Assembly: GCA_028289405.1 (NCBI GenBank)
Contig: JANQPP010000044.1
Location: 1-43,886 of the forward strand
Direction of reading: 5' to 3'
Origin: Pirellulales bacterium
GTDB taxonomy: Bacteria; Planctomycetota; Planctomycetia; Pirellulales; JANQPP01
Length of the DNA stretch: 43,886 nucleotides
In this document: piece after piece, positions 8,227 through 17,733 of the stretch
Layout: the number at the start of each line of letters is the position of its first letter
How positions within the stretch are numbered: the stretch's first letter is position 1
Position numbers and translations under genes: made by a program
Notes under the pieces: generated by a model
Databases searched by the model: none
What the model saw: the letters and a program-made list of their open reading frames with translations, nothing else
What the model was told of the DNA's origin: nothing

Positions 8227-10653
8227 TTATGGCACGTCGCGATGCGCCGCGTGGCATTCGCGGCAGCTTTGGCGAAGCCGCTCCCATTGCATACGGGCCG
8301 GTTCCCAATTGCGTTGCTGAACGTGGATCTCCAGCGTCTTGGTTCGTTGCAGAGAATCATCCAACAACGGATGCCAGGCCGTTTCATCGGGCGGAGCATG
8401 CCGCCGTGCCTCCACGAATCCTTCCTTGAGTAACAACGCGGCTTGCGGGGCAGTGAGATCGGGGTGTGCTGTCGACGCCGCTCCATCCGCTTGCAATATC
8501 TGACCGAGCCCGTCAAACGCTTCGTCGATTTCGGCCATCGCCGCGACGAACGAGGAAACACGCGCGATCTCCATCAGTTCTGGCCACGCCACTTCAGCGG
8601 GAGGTGACGAAAAATCCTCCACGGCACGCCATAGCCCGGGATATTGTGGGCTAGTTCCCGCACATTCCAAAACCTGCATCGCGGCGTGGCGGTCCAGCGA
8701 GCCGGCGAGCATCCCCGCTAAGGCGGCCATGGCCGGGCCTCGATGCTTGCCGTGATGACAGTGGATATAAAACGGCGGAGTCGCTTCACGCATCAGACGT
8801 GCCAAGCTGCCTTGGGCTTCGGCGGAAATTCCGCTGTAACCGATGGGGATGTGGACATACCTCAGTCCATGCTCGCGCGCGGCGGCCACATTCGGCGTGG
8901 CCCCGTCCACGCTTACGATGGTTTGGATCCCCAGATCCTTCAGGCTGGCGAAACTGGTATCTCCCTGAGGTTGGCTGCCCGAGAACATATCACCGGCAAT
9001 TTGAAACAGGTTCTCTAAACCAGGAAGGTGTTCTCGATAGGCCATGGGAAACCCGGCGCTGCGGACGGCCTCGCGGATTTCTCGATCAAGTTCTTCCGCT
9101 CGCCTCCGCGCTTCCTCCCAGGAAATCTCCGGCGGGTTCCCGGGACGCGTGTGGCCAATCTTCCATAACAGGGTACGGTCGAAAACCGTCCGCCGTTGGG
9201 CAACCAATTCGGCCACCTTCGCGCCTTTGCTGGAAATGGCCGCCCAGCGATCCTCCGTCGACGCATTCGCCGAATCAATTTTCACGAAGTGCTCCAGCCA
9301 ATACGGTAGCAGTCCCCGTGCCAGCCAGCGGTGCCCCCGTGCGTTGGGGTGAATCGGGTCTTGGCCGTACGCTTCGTCCATGTGGGCGTGAAGCAGGGGC
9401 CGCACATCGAGAACATCCACGCCTTCACGGTCATTTAGCGTCAGCAGCCATTTCGCGTAGTGCCCTAGCACTTCATCGTAGTCGCGATACGGCGTGCGGA
9501 AACCGAACTGCGTGTCCGATGAAGCGTGCGACTCCTTCAACCGAGAGCCAGCGAACGGCGGAGGGGTGAGCAGCACGACCCGGGCGCCAGTTGCTTGCAC
9601 TTTTTCCACCAGCCGTTCCACGCCGTCGCGGTAAGCGGCGAAGCGTTCCTCGGAAAGTGGATGATAGATACCGCAATTCATGCCATAGCAGGCCACCACG
9701 ATTTCCGGCTTGGTAGCCGACAGCACGTCGTCCAAACGGTCATGGACACAAGGCCGAGGGAACGGATGATCTGCTTCCGAGAGTCCGGAAACCGTTTCGC
9801 TGGAGAGGCCCAAATTGATCAGCGTCGGCAGGTCGTCGGCATGATACAAGGCCAAATAGGTTTCGAGATCATTGATGTATCCACCGTGGGCGGTGATGCT
9901 GTCCCCCAGAAAGACGACTTTGGCCCCCGGTCGGGCTAAAGGGATCTCGCGGAGGCTCATCCGGCGGAACTCGATGTCTCCGCCATGATTCTGCACCGAA
10001 ATGTATCCGGCCCGCGACCGTGAATCGAGTTTGGGAATCGAGCGTTGATCGATATCCTGCACGGTTCGATCATTCAACTCGACATGGATGCGCGGACCCT
10101 CGCAAATGATATGCATCCGATTCCATTTCCCCGCAGGCAACGCTGACGAAGCGAGTGGCGGCAACACGCCATAAAATGCGCCCGTCCCGGTTTCCGAGGG
10201 CGGTTCTCCCGCATCATCCACAATCTGAACTTCATAGCCGATTTGCGACGGTAACGTCTCCGGGTTGCCGCTATAGGGCTGAGGAGCCCGCAGCCCGACG
10301 CCGCTGTTGCAGCCCTTCGCCAGACGGTACTCAAGTCGCAATTCAAAGTTCCGCAACACGGGACGGTAGCGGAGCAAACCGGCGTTTCCGGTCTCGCCGG
10401 AACATCGCAACACGCCGTTATCCAACTCCCAAGTGCTGCTGTCTGGGTGGCGTGCCCGATAAAAGTCGTGCTGCTCTTCGACCCAGTTTGTGAACTCCTT
10501 CGGAGTGAGCAGATCACGCCAGGTATCGCCTTCAGCTAGCGCCGTCTGCGATAGCAAGCTCGCAGCCAAAACCGCGAACAATAGTTTGTTTTGCCAGGGG
10601 CACTCCAAAAAAATTCTTGTTCGAACGAAATACCGTTGCATGCTGAAATTCAT
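8227..10653 (-). CDS. Four-module secreted protein: DUF1080, SGNH hydrolase, DSP-type phosphatase, cytochrome c'-like
   Basis: 808 residues from the ATG at 10653 (GGAAC nine bases upstream); alternatives are a GTG at 10728 and ATGs at 10704 and 10641. A long basic n-region precedes the signal core LLFAVLAASLLSQTALA. Module 1, about residues 43-235, is a DUF1080 (3-keto-disaccharide hydrolase/LamG-like) domain. Module 2, about 245-455, is an SGNH esterase with GDSI at 250-253, GMN near 324 and DPIHPN near 432. Module 3, about 540-680, is a dual-specificity phosphatase-like domain with the PTP loop HCHHGKHR at 631-638. Module 4 is helical and ends with CRECH, a haem c site at 797-801, as in class II cytochromes c'. 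One continuous frame, so the fusion is real unless a sequencing error joined two genes. Function unknown. Confidence 0.88.
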   Translation of the reverse strand: MNFSMQRYFVRTRIFLECPWQNKLLFAVLAASLLSQTALAEGDTWRDLLTPKEFTNWVEEQHDFYRARHPDSSTWELDNGVLRCSGETGNAGLLRYRPVLRNFELRLEYRLAKGCNSGVGLRAPQPYSGNPETLPSQIGYEVQIVDDAGEPPSETGTGAFYGVLPPLASSALPAGKWNRMHIICEGPRIHVELNDRTVQDIDQRSIPKLDSRSRAGYISVQNHGGDIEFRRMSLREIPLARPGAKVVFLGDSITAHGGYINDLETYLALYHADDLPTLINLGLSSETVSGLSEADHPFPRPCVHDRLDDVLSATKPEIVVACYGMNCGIYHPLSEERFAAYRDGVERLVEKVQATGARVVLLTPPPFAGSRLKESHASSDTQFGFRTPYRDYDEVLGHYAKWLLTLNDREGVDVLDVRPLLHAHMDEAYGQDPIHPNARGHRWLARGLLPYWLEHFVKIDSANASTEDRWAAISSKGAKVAELVAQRRTVFDRTLLWKIGHTRPGNPPEISWEEARRRAEELDREIREAVRSAGFPMAYREHLPGLENLFQIAGDMFSGSQPQGDTSFASLKDLGIQTIVSVDGATPNVAAAREHGLRYVHIPIGYSGISAEAQGSLARLMREATPPFYIHCHHGKHRGPAMAALAGMLAGSLDRHAAMQVLECAGTSPQYPGLWRAVEDFSSPPAEVAWPELMEIARVSSFVAAMAEIDEAFDGLGQILQADGAASTAHPDLTAPQAALLLKEGFVEARRHAPPDETAWHPLLDDSLQRTKTLEIHVQQRNWEPARMQWERLRQSCRECHAAHRDVP

Positions 10654-10868
10654 GGTCTTGTTCCACGTGTCCGTGCCTCTTGTCTTGGAAAACCATTGGA
10701 ACATGCTCCCGTATCGCAAGCAAATCACTTCACGAGGCGAGATGGAATGGCAACAAGTTGAGCTCTGGATGACCTTGGTTTCCCTTGTCGAGTGGACAAC
10801 GGGCGAAAAGTAAGTCGATAATGACGGGCTGGAACGTCGAATGAGGCAGTCATTGGCGGGGGTAACGT

Positions 10869-12578
10869 TTGCTCGGTCCCATTTTCTCCCTTGAATTGCA
10901 GACCGCGCCTCGGCGGATGCGTTATCGCGTCATCTACGCCGCTTACGGTCTCGTCCTGTTGGTTGCCTTGGCGGTCAACTACATCGTCGTCGTGGGCGAT
11001 CCGGGCATCGCGGGCCTGCAGGTCGCGTCACGGCTCACGGGACGTTTTTTTCAGACGTACTGTTGGTTGCAACTCGTGGCGATCTCTTTCACGGTCCCTC
11101 CCTTGGTGGGCGGGATCATCGCCGGTGACCGGGAAAGCGGCAATTTGGAATTATTTCTCGCGTCCCCCTTGAACAACTGGGAGATCGTGCATGGCAAGCT
11201 GGCAATACGCCTGCTCCATGTGGCCTTTCTGATTCTAGCCGGAGTGCCGGTTATGTCATGCGCGGCCCTGCTGGGGGGAATCGACCCACGGCGGCTGGCG
11301 GCCGTTATCGCGGTCTCCTTCGCCACGATGGTGCTGCTCTCCTCGCTGACACTGGTGGTTTCATTGTGGTCGCCTCGTGTGCAGCCGGCGATCCTGCGGT
11401 CCTACTTGCTGACGATCCTCTTATTCGGCGGTCCTTTTCCGTTGGCATTTTTTTCATTCGTGGGCGGCCTTCCAAGTTTCGTCAAACCGCTGTTGGACCA
11501 CGCACTACCCGTCTGGCTAGCGTTGAACCCTTTCGCCGTGATCTGCACTATGTGGAACGGCTGGCCGCTGGGAAGCAGCGACGTATTGCGCATGGCGTGG
11601 AATCTTACGTGGATGCATTTGGCGATCAGCGCCGTACTGGTTGCTTGGGCCACCGCCATGTTGCGGCGAGTGCATCGCCGTACTCCCTCGAAGTTTCGCA
11701 AGCTCGGCTTCTCTCCGAATTTTTCATGGCGCTTCCGAGTCTGGGAAAACTATCCCCTGTTGTGGAAAGAGTGCTTCGCTGAAAAGAGCCTGCGAAAGCT
11801 GGGCTTCGTGGGACGCACTGTGGTGGTGATGATCTTCGCCAGCGTGTGGGGATTCGCGGCGTGGCTTGTGTTTATTCAGACTACCTGGCGATTGTCGGAC
11901 GTTTGTTTTCAGTTGGCGATCCTCGGAAGTTTCACGGCATCGATCGGTTTGATGTGGGTTGCCGTGCGAGGGGCGGGGTCGGTGACGAGCGAAAAACAGC
12001 GGGCAACATGGCTCTCCCTGCTGAGCACGCCCCAAACCCTCACGGAAATTACCTTCGCCAAAATACTGGGGAACGTGCTGGCCTGCCGGGGCTTCTTTAT
12101 TTTCATGGCGGCCATCTGGTGGCTAATGCCTTTGCGTGAGGCGAGTTTTGCCGCCCTCATGGCGGCCGTTTGCTCGTGTGGGATGCTGGCCATTCTGATG
12201 CTCGCCGCGAGTACGCTCGGCGTGGCCAGCTCTCTATATTGCCGCACGGGCGTCAATGCCGTGGTCTGTACCGTGATGAGTGGGCTATTCTTCGCCTTCG
12301 GGTACATCTTCTTGTTGATCCCCTTCATGCAGGGGCCCGCTTCGGATGGATGGACCGTGTTGATGAGTGGCTTCGTGCCGTTGCTACTCGTGGGTCCTTA
12401 TGTGTTCGCCGGGGAATGGATGATGTCCGGAAAAGTCGTCTCGAACGAAATGTTGGCACCCATTCTGCTCGGGCCCGTGGGGTATGTGTTCGCTAGCGTG
12501 TTTCTCGCGTCATTGCTCACCGCGAACTTTAGCCGTCTTACCGGACGAATGGAAAGGAAAATCACCGAGGAGTGGTGA
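10869..12578 (+). CDS. ABC-2 type transporter permease, no adjacent ATPase
   Basis: 569 residues. The start is a TTG at 10869 with GGCGGGGG about six bases upstream. The opening MLGPIFSLELQTAPRRMRYR matches the short basic cytoplasmic N-terminus of ABC-2 permeases, and about twelve hydrophobic segments follow, roughly six in each half. The DRESGNLELFLASPL motif after the second helix (near residues 88-102) is typical of NosY/GldF-like permeases, and a second version (EKQRATWLSLLSTPQ) occurs near residue 370, so the protein looks like two permease halves fused. It should export a substrate using an ATPase, but none is encoded next to it. It diverges from the four-module gene and is separated by about 120 bases from the downstream lipoprotein gene. 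Confidence 0.85.
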   Translation: MLGPIFSLELQTAPRRMRYRVIYAAYGLVLLVALAVNYIVVVGDPGIAGLQVASRLTGRFFQTYCWLQLVAISFTVPPLVGGIIAGDRESGNLELFLASPLNNWEIVHGKLAIRLLHVAFLILAGVPVMSCAALLGGIDPRRLAAVIAVSFATMVLLSSLTLVVSLWSPRVQPAILRSYLLTILLFGGPFPLAFFSFVGGLPSFVKPLLDHALPVWLALNPFAVICTMWNGWPLGSSDVLRMAWNLTWMHLAISAVLVAWATAMLRRVHRRTPSKFRKLGFSPNFSWRFRVWENYPLLWKECFAEKSLRKLGFVGRTVVVMIFASVWGFAAWLVFIQTTWRLSDVCFQLAILGSFTASIGLMWVAVRGAGSVTSEKQRATWLSLLSTPQTLTEITFAKILGNVLACRGFFIFMAAIWWLMPLREASFAALMAAVCSCGMLAILMLAASTLGVASSLYCRTGVNAVVCTVMSGLFFAFGYIFLLIPFMQGPASDGWTVLMSGFVPLLLVGPYVFAGEWMMSGKVVSNEMLAPILLGPVGYVFASVFLASLLTANFSRLTGRMERKITEEW

Positions 12579-12730
12579 AGTGGGCTCGCGAATTGTCACG
12601 ACAAACTACACAGAACCGAGGAAGTCTGACAAATATCCTGAAACGCCCCCCTTTCTTCATTGCCTCGTCCGCGCTATAACCGTTGAAATTGCCATAGTTT
12701 TTGTTCATCACCAAAAAAGGAGTGCGTTAC

Positions 12731-13177
12731 ATGGCTCGCTTATTCCGAGGACTTTTGGGCATGCTGGCATTGGCGCTTTTCGTGGGTTGTGGCGGAGACA
12801 CGGCGGCTCCTCCCACCACGAGCAACGATTCGCCGGCCGAAAGCCAGAATGGCGATGGCGCGGACCACGGCCATGACCATGACGATGGTGAAGACCATGA
12901 CCATGATCACGCCGACGGCGATGACCATGCGGCCCACGGGCCAGCCGATGAAGTCCAAGTTACTCTGGCCAAGTTAAGCGTGGAGGACCGCAAGCTGGCC
13001 GAAACACAAAAGACGTGTCCCGTGGGCGGCGGCGCGCTCGGTTCCATGGGCGTTCCTCCCAAAGTGGACATCGACGGGCGGGAAGTCTTTGTTTGCTGTG
13101 AGGGCTGCATCGAGGAGCTCAAGGAAAATTCCGACAAATACCTCGCTCAGCTTGATGGAGCCAATACGGAGAATTAG
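12731..13177 (+). CDS. His/Asp-rich lipoprotein with C-terminal Cys-rich metal-binding domain
   Basis: 148 residues from the ATG at 12731, with AAAAGGAG ten bases upstream; an in-frame ATG at 12701 would hide the signal. Residues 1-20 are a lipoprotein signal ending LFVGC, so Cys20 should be lipidated and the protein anchored to a membrane. Residues about 43-70 form a His/Asp run (HGHDHDDGEDHDHDHADGDD) suited to binding Ni, Zn, Co or Cu. The C-terminal domain, about 95-145, has TCPVGG, MGVPPKVDIDGREVFVCC and EGC, a YHS/TRASH-like heavy-metal binding pattern with paired Cys residues. A periplasmic metal-binding or metallochaperone role is likely, metal unknown. The gene stands alone between an ABC permease and a VCBS protein. 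Confidence 0.82.
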   Translation: MARLFRGLLGMLALALFVGCGGDTAAPPTTSNDSPAESQNGDGADHGHDHDDGEDHDHDHADGDDHAAHGPADEVQVTLAKLSVEDRKLAETQKTCPVGGGALGSMGVPPKVDIDGREVFVCCEGCIEELKENSDKYLAQLDGANTEN

Positions 13178-13526
13178 CCTCCGTCTTGCCGGACAGCTTT
13201 CGCAAAGAATAAAACCTACGCTTCCGTTTCCCATCGGCGTTTTACGATCGATGGAAACCGGGAATCGCGGATGCGGTGAAGTAATACCACCGGCTTTTTC
13301 CCTCGGTGGACTTGCCGTTTCTGGTGAGCACACGCCGGGAATACTGTAGCCGTATTTGTCCACCAACTTCCGGAATTTGCTTTCGTGAAGGCTTTCAGGC
13401 CTTTACAATCGTCCCTGCGCCGTGGAAATGAAAACGGCCCAAGGGATATATTCCTCCGCGCGCGATTCTCCACGACGATTCCCACAAGAATCTCGATCGA
13501 CCCCCCCTATCACGGAGCCCTCCTAG
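13178..13526. other. Intergenic region before the FG-GAP gene
   Basis: About 350 bases with no recognisable gene. Two small inverted repeats occur: CCACCG...CGGTGG at 13287-13309 and AAGGC...GCCTT at about 13387-13402. Neither has a T-run, so they are not convincing terminators. No RNA gene is seen. Confidence 0.4.
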
Positions 13527-14783
13527 ATGAACTACCAGACGCTGGTCCATGGGTTGGCCTTGTTCGCGGTATGCGCCCTAACACGAGGCGACGAGACTTA
13601 TACGCTGATCGAATTTGAGCGGCGGCAGCTTGCCGAGAAGTTCTACTGCGAAGGGGCGAATGCCGGCGACTTCAATCGTGATGGAGTGATGGACGTCGTT
13701 TCGGGGCCTTATTGGTACGCGGGTCCGAATTATGAGCGTCACACCTACGCGGAAGTGATCGAATACCCGCCCAAGGGCTACTCACAGAACTTTCTTGCGT
13801 TCGTCCATGATTTCAACCAGGACGGTTGGGACGACATCTTCATTGTCGGGTTTCCTGGCGCGGAAAGCTGGTGGTTCGAAAATCCACAGGGCAATGGCGG
13901 CATGTGGCCGAAACATGTCGCCTTTGACGTGGTGGACAACGAATCGCCGACGTTGCACGACGTCACTGGCGATGGCCAGCCCGATTTGGTTTTTCACACC
14001 GGCGGGCGGTTTGGCTACGCCTCGCCCAATGGGAACCACCCGGAACAGCCATGGCCTTTTCAGCGCGTTTCGGGAGAAATTGCCAATGGGCGTTTTCAGC
14101 ACGGGCTGGGAGTAGGGGATGTCGATGGAGATGGGCATCAAGATATTTTGTTTCGGGACGGCTGGCTCCGGCAGCCCGGAGACGCATCAGCGGGGACACC
14201 TTGGGAGCACCACCCGTTTGATTTTGCCGTGCCCCAGGGCGGCTCTCAGATGCACGTCTACGATTTCGATGGAGATGGCGACCACGATGTGCTCACCAGT
14301 TTGCAAGCCCACGGATACGGCTTGGTGTGGTACGAACAAATACCGAAAGACGGAAAGATCGATTTTCGCCCCCACACGATTCTCGGTGAAACCGCTGAAG
14401 AAAATTCCTACGGCGTGGTGTTCACGCAGATGCACTCTATCGACATGGCTGATATGGATGGGGACGGCCTAAAAGACATCGTGACCGGCAAGCGTTTCTG
14501 GGCGCACAACGGCAATGATCCGGGCGGCAACGAACCGGCGGTTCTGTATTGGTTTCGCACGGTCCGTCATCCCACGGGCGAGGTGGAGTTTATTCCCTAT
14601 CTAATCGATGATGATTCGGGAGTGGGAACGCAGGTCGTGGCTAAAGACATCAACGGCGACGCCGCGCCGGACATCATCGTCGGCAATAAAAAAGGGACGT
14701 TCGTGTTCCTGCAACAGCGGCGGCAGGTGTCGCGAGAAGAATGGCAACGGCACCAGCCACAAAAGTTGGCGCGGCCCACGTAG
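13527..14783 (+). CDS. Secreted FG-GAP/VCBS repeat protein
   Basis: 418 residues with an N-terminal signal-like hydrophobic stretch (LVHGLALFAVCALTRG). The body is made of FG-GAP/VCBS beta-propeller blades with calcium-binding DxDxDG-like loops: DFNRDGVMDVV, DFNQDGWDDIF, DVTGDGQPDLV, DVDGDGHQDIL, DFDGDGDHDVL, DMDGDGLKDIV and DINGDAAPDII. That is seven blades, the number expected for a full propeller. Such proteins are secreted and usually bind carbohydrate or other proteins at the surface; planctomycetes carry many. No catalytic motif is visible. The next gene starts 70 bases downstream on the same strand, so the two may be co-transcribed. Confidence 0.87.
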   Translation: MNYQTLVHGLALFAVCALTRGDETYTLIEFERRQLAEKFYCEGANAGDFNRDGVMDVVSGPYWYAGPNYERHTYAEVIEYPPKGYSQNFLAFVHDFNQDGWDDIFIVGFPGAESWWFENPQGNGGMWPKHVAFDVVDNESPTLHDVTGDGQPDLVFHTGGRFGYASPNGNHPEQPWPFQRVSGEIANGRFQHGLGVGDVDGDGHQDILFRDGWLRQPGDASAGTPWEHHPFDFAVPQGGSQMHVYDFDGDGDHDVLTSLQAHGYGLVWYEQIPKDGKIDFRPHTILGETAEENSYGVVFTQMHSIDMADMDGDGLKDIVTGKRFWAHNGNDPGGNEPAVLYWFRTVRHPTGEVEFIPYLIDDDSGVGTQVVAKDINGDAAPDIIVGNKKGTFVFLQQRRQVSREEWQRHQPQKLARPT

Positions 14784-14853
14784 AGACCACTGCCGCCGCT
14801 TCAAATTCGAATTCATCTCCGAGCCTCCTTCCTTCCCGTTCCCGGAGACGCGC

Positions 14854-17094
14854 ATGGGCACACCTTCCGAATCACTAGATCGTCGCGCGGCGTTACAAAG
14901 GATGTCCGCGGCCGCCATCGCGGCAGGTGGGGTCACGCTTTGGCCAAGCCAGAAGGCGACAAGAGCACAACAGCCGAACGCCGCCACCAAACGTCCTCAC
15001 GATCGAAGGCTCGGCCCGCTGCAAGATCTCAACGGCTATTTCCCCTTTCAGCCGAGTGATACACCGGAGCAATGGCGTGACCGAGCGGAAGAGGTCCGCC
15101 GCCGCATTCTTGTTGCCGCTGGACGCTGGCCCGAGCCGGAGCTGGCCCCGCTGACGCCGGTCGTGCATGGGAAAGTCGATCGCCCGGAATACACCGTGGA
15201 AAAGGTGTATTTTGAAAGCAGCCCTGGGCTGTATGTCACGGGCAATCTCTACCGACCCAAAGAGGTTCAACACCCGCTGCCGGGGATTCTTTGCCCCCAT
15301 GGCCATTGGTCGAACGGACGCTTTCACGAGCATTCCGCCGAGGACATGGAAAAAGAACTGGCCACCGGAGGTGAAGTCCACGAGATCTGCGGGAAGTACC
15401 CGTTGCAGGCCCGTTGCGTGCAGTTGGCGCGGATGGGCTGCCTCGTCTTCCATTACGACATGCTGGGCTACGCGGACAGCGTGCCGATTACTCAAGCACT
15501 AGCGCATGGCTTCGCGGAGCAGCGTCCTCACATGAGCTCCCCCGATCATTGGGGGCTGTTCAGCGCGCAATCCGAACTGCGATTGTTGAACGCACTGGGG
15601 CTGCAACTGCACAATTCGATCGGGGCCTTAGACTGGCTGCTTAGCTTGCCTGAAGTTGATCCCGACCGCGTCGGAGTCACGGGGGCTAGCGGCGGTGGCA
15701 CGCAGACCTTCCTGCTCACTGCCGTGGATGAGCGGGTTCGCGCGGCGTTTCCCGCCGTGATGGTTTCCACGGCCATGCAAGGCGGCTGCACCTGCGAAAA
15801 CGCCTCCTATCTCCGCGTGGGAACGGGCAACATCGAATTTGCCGCCATGGCCGCGCCCCGTCCACTCGGCATGACCGCCGCGAATGACTGGACGCAGGAG
15901 TTGGAGACGAAGGGCCTGCCCGAACTCCGCCAGCACTACGAACTCCTCGGCGTGCCGGACTTGGTCACGGGCAAGTGGTTCGACTTTGGGCACAATTACA
16001 ACCTTGTCAGCCGGGGCATGATGTACCGGTTCTTCAACGAGCATTTTGGGCTTGGCTGGGAAGAACCAGTTACGGAAGCGGAGTTCACGCCGCTGACCAA
16101 GGAGGAAATGTCCGTGTGGAACGCGGAGCATCCTCGTCCCGCGAGCGACGAGGCTGCGGAGATTGGCGTCCTACAAGGTTTCGAACAAGCATGGAATGAT
16201 CAACGACAGCGGCTGGTCCCCCATGACCGGGCCACGTGGCCACGTTTCCGGGAGGTGTACGGTGGCGCGCTGGACGTGATGATTGGCCGCAGCCTTCCGG
16301 CGGCCAGCGAAGTGGAGTTTGACAAAACCTCGGAGACGGTGCGCGGCGCATATCGCGAATTCCAAGGATACTTGCGGCATATCCCAGCGGAAGAAGAACT
16401 GCCCGTCACTTTTCTGCAGCCTAATGACTGGAACCGTCGCGTCGTCCTGTTCGTGACCGAGGAGGGCCAACAAAGCTTATGGGAACAAGAAGGAAAGCCA
16501 CGGGCGCTGATTTCGCGACTGCTTAAGCATGGACATGCCGTGGCGGCGGCGGACCTATTCATGCAAGGTGAATTCCTTGCCAATGGAGCACCGCCGGAGG
16601 AAATTCGCCGTGTGGAAAACAAACGAGAGTTCCTGGGCTACACGACTGGATACAACCCTCCGCTGTTCGCTCAGCGTGTGCATGACATCCTCACCTTGCT
16701 GGCTTTCATAAAGTATCACGACCCTCGGCCCGAGGAAATTCAATTGATCGGCTGGAAGGGCCCCGCCGCCGCTTGGGCTGCCACCGCCCGTGCCCTGGTC
16801 CCTGATGTAGTTCAACGGCTGGCCGCGCATACTGCAGGATTTCGGTGGGCCGACACCACTCGAATCTGGGATCCCCATTTGCTCCCCGGTGCCGTAAAAT
16901 ACGGCGACTTGCCCGGCTTCCTCGCTTTGGGCGCCCCCCAGCCGCTGTGGCTTGCCGGCGAAGGTTGGCAACCGGATGATTTGCTGGCATCCGCTTATCG
17001 TTCTCTGGGTGCGATGGACGTGTTGCACTTGGAGGAGGATGCTCCATCGGGAGAATCGCTAGAATCGGGCCTCATCGATTGGCTGGCCGGCTAA
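14854..17094 (+). CDS. Secreted tandem alpha/beta-hydrolase, acetyl-xylan-esterase-like
   Basis: 746 residues from the ATG at 14854, with CGGAG before it. A frame open further upstream (to 14608) overlaps the previous gene and is not credible as coding. The N-terminus DRRAALQRMSAAAIAAGG resembles a twin-arginine signal. The first domain, about residues 50-430, is an alpha/beta-hydrolase related to acetyl-xylan/dienelactone-type esterases: PHGHW oxyanion loop, a GASGGGTQ nucleophile elbow with Ser279, and a FGHNYN His380. The second domain, about 470-740, also has hydrolase-fold strands (VLFVTEEG, IQLIGWKGPAAAWAA) but the elbow GWKGPAA has no Ser, so it looks degenerate. It probably de-esterifies carbohydrates outside the cell. 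Confidence 0.85.
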   Translation: MGTPSESLDRRAALQRMSAAAIAAGGVTLWPSQKATRAQQPNAATKRPHDRRLGPLQDLNGYFPFQPSDTPEQWRDRAEEVRRRILVAAGRWPEPELAPLTPVVHGKVDRPEYTVEKVYFESSPGLYVTGNLYRPKEVQHPLPGILCPHGHWSNGRFHEHSAEDMEKELATGGEVHEICGKYPLQARCVQLARMGCLVFHYDMLGYADSVPITQALAHGFAEQRPHMSSPDHWGLFSAQSELRLLNALGLQLHNSIGALDWLLSLPEVDPDRVGVTGASGGGTQTFLLTAVDERVRAAFPAVMVSTAMQGGCTCENASYLRVGTGNIEFAAMAAPRPLGMTAANDWTQELETKGLPELRQHYELLGVPDLVTGKWFDFGHNYNLVSRGMMYRFFNEHFGLGWEEPVTEAEFTPLTKEEMSVWNAEHPRPASDEAAEIGVLQGFEQAWNDQRQRLVPHDRATWPRFREVYGGALDVMIGRSLPAASEVEFDKTSETVRGAYREFQGYLRHIPAEEELPVTFLQPNDWNRRVVLFVTEEGQQSLWEQEGKPRALISRLLKHGHAVAAADLFMQGEFLANGAPPEEIRRVENKREFLGYTTGYNPPLFAQRVHDILTLLAFIKYHDPRPEEIQLIGWKGPAAAWAATARALVPDVVQRLAAHTAGFRWADTTRIWDPHLLPGAVKYGDLPGFLALGAPQPLWLAGEGWQPDDLLASAYRSLGAMDVLHLEEDAPSGESLESGLIDWLAG

Positions 17095-17346
17095 TTTCGC
17101 TCCGGCGCTCTTCAACCCATGTCGGTATGGAGGGGCGTTTCGGTCGCGTCCAGACCCATTCAATCCTTTCCAGGTAGACTGGCGCGCGAACGGCACTATC
17201 CATAAAAACCGTCATATCCGAGACTCTTTCCCACGAATTTCACTTTGCCGGACCCGCAAACCGATCCCAATTCCTAGGGATGCCGTATAGAAAGTGGCAT
17301 TCGCCGAGGTTCCGCCGGACGGCCAGGTAACGCAAAGGAGAATGTT
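17095..17346. other. Intergenic region upstream of the basic HTH-like protein
   Basis: About 250 bases between two plus-strand genes. I see no further gene; it presumably carries the promoter of the next gene, whose SD AAAGGAG is at 17335-17341. Confidence 0.3.
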
Positions 17347-17733
17347 TTGGCGAAAGTGTCTCGAAAATCCAAAGGAGACACGGAAGAGAAGTTGGTCACG
17401 GTGGACCGCCGCAAACCCTCGGACCGTCGCAAGAGCGGGGAACGCCGCAAGAACGACGTCGCCGTGGCCACCGAACGACGTCAAGTCCAACGCCGCGCCA
17501 AGACGCCCAGACGCCGGCAGATCGATCCCACGACCTGCGAACGCGACTATACGGACGATGAGTTGGAATTCATGCAGGCCCTCGATCGCTACAAGCGGGA
17601 GAGTGGCCGGATGTTTCCAACTTGCAGCGAATTGCTGGAAGTCCTGCGAAAGCTCGGCTACGAAAAAGTGGGCCTCGCATCGGTCGCGCCCGAGAGTGAG
17701 TCCGAGCCGTTGCAGTCGAATTCCTTGGAATGA
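17347..17733 (+). CDS. Small basic protein with LexA-like HTH segment
   Basis: 128 residues. The start is a TTG at 17347, six bases after AAAGGAG. The N-terminal 60 residues are strongly basic and contain repeated RRK units ([19 protein letters not shown]), probably disordered and nucleic-acid binding. Residues about 72-112 ([18 protein letters not shown], then [19 protein letters not shown]) resemble the first helices of LexA-type winged helices, where a short helix-turn-helix follows a PT.xEl signal. The last 15 residues are acidic. I infer a small DNA- or RNA-binding regulator; no family name can be given with certainty. It converges on miaA, 61 bases away. Confidence 0.7.
   Translation: MAKVSRKSKGDTEEKLVTVDRRKPSDRRKSGERRKNDVAVATERRQVQRRAKTPRRRQIDPTTCERDYTDDELEFMQALDRYKRESGRMFPTCSELLEVLRKLGYEKVGLASVAPESESEPLQSNSLE

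Noticed and set aside
8799..9569. Plus-strand open frame of 256 codons
   Set aside because: Antisense to the four-module gene, no recognisable motif.
14608..14853. N-terminal extension of the tandem hydrolase
   Set aside because: Overlaps the FG-GAP gene; the signal peptide and SD support the ATG at 14854.
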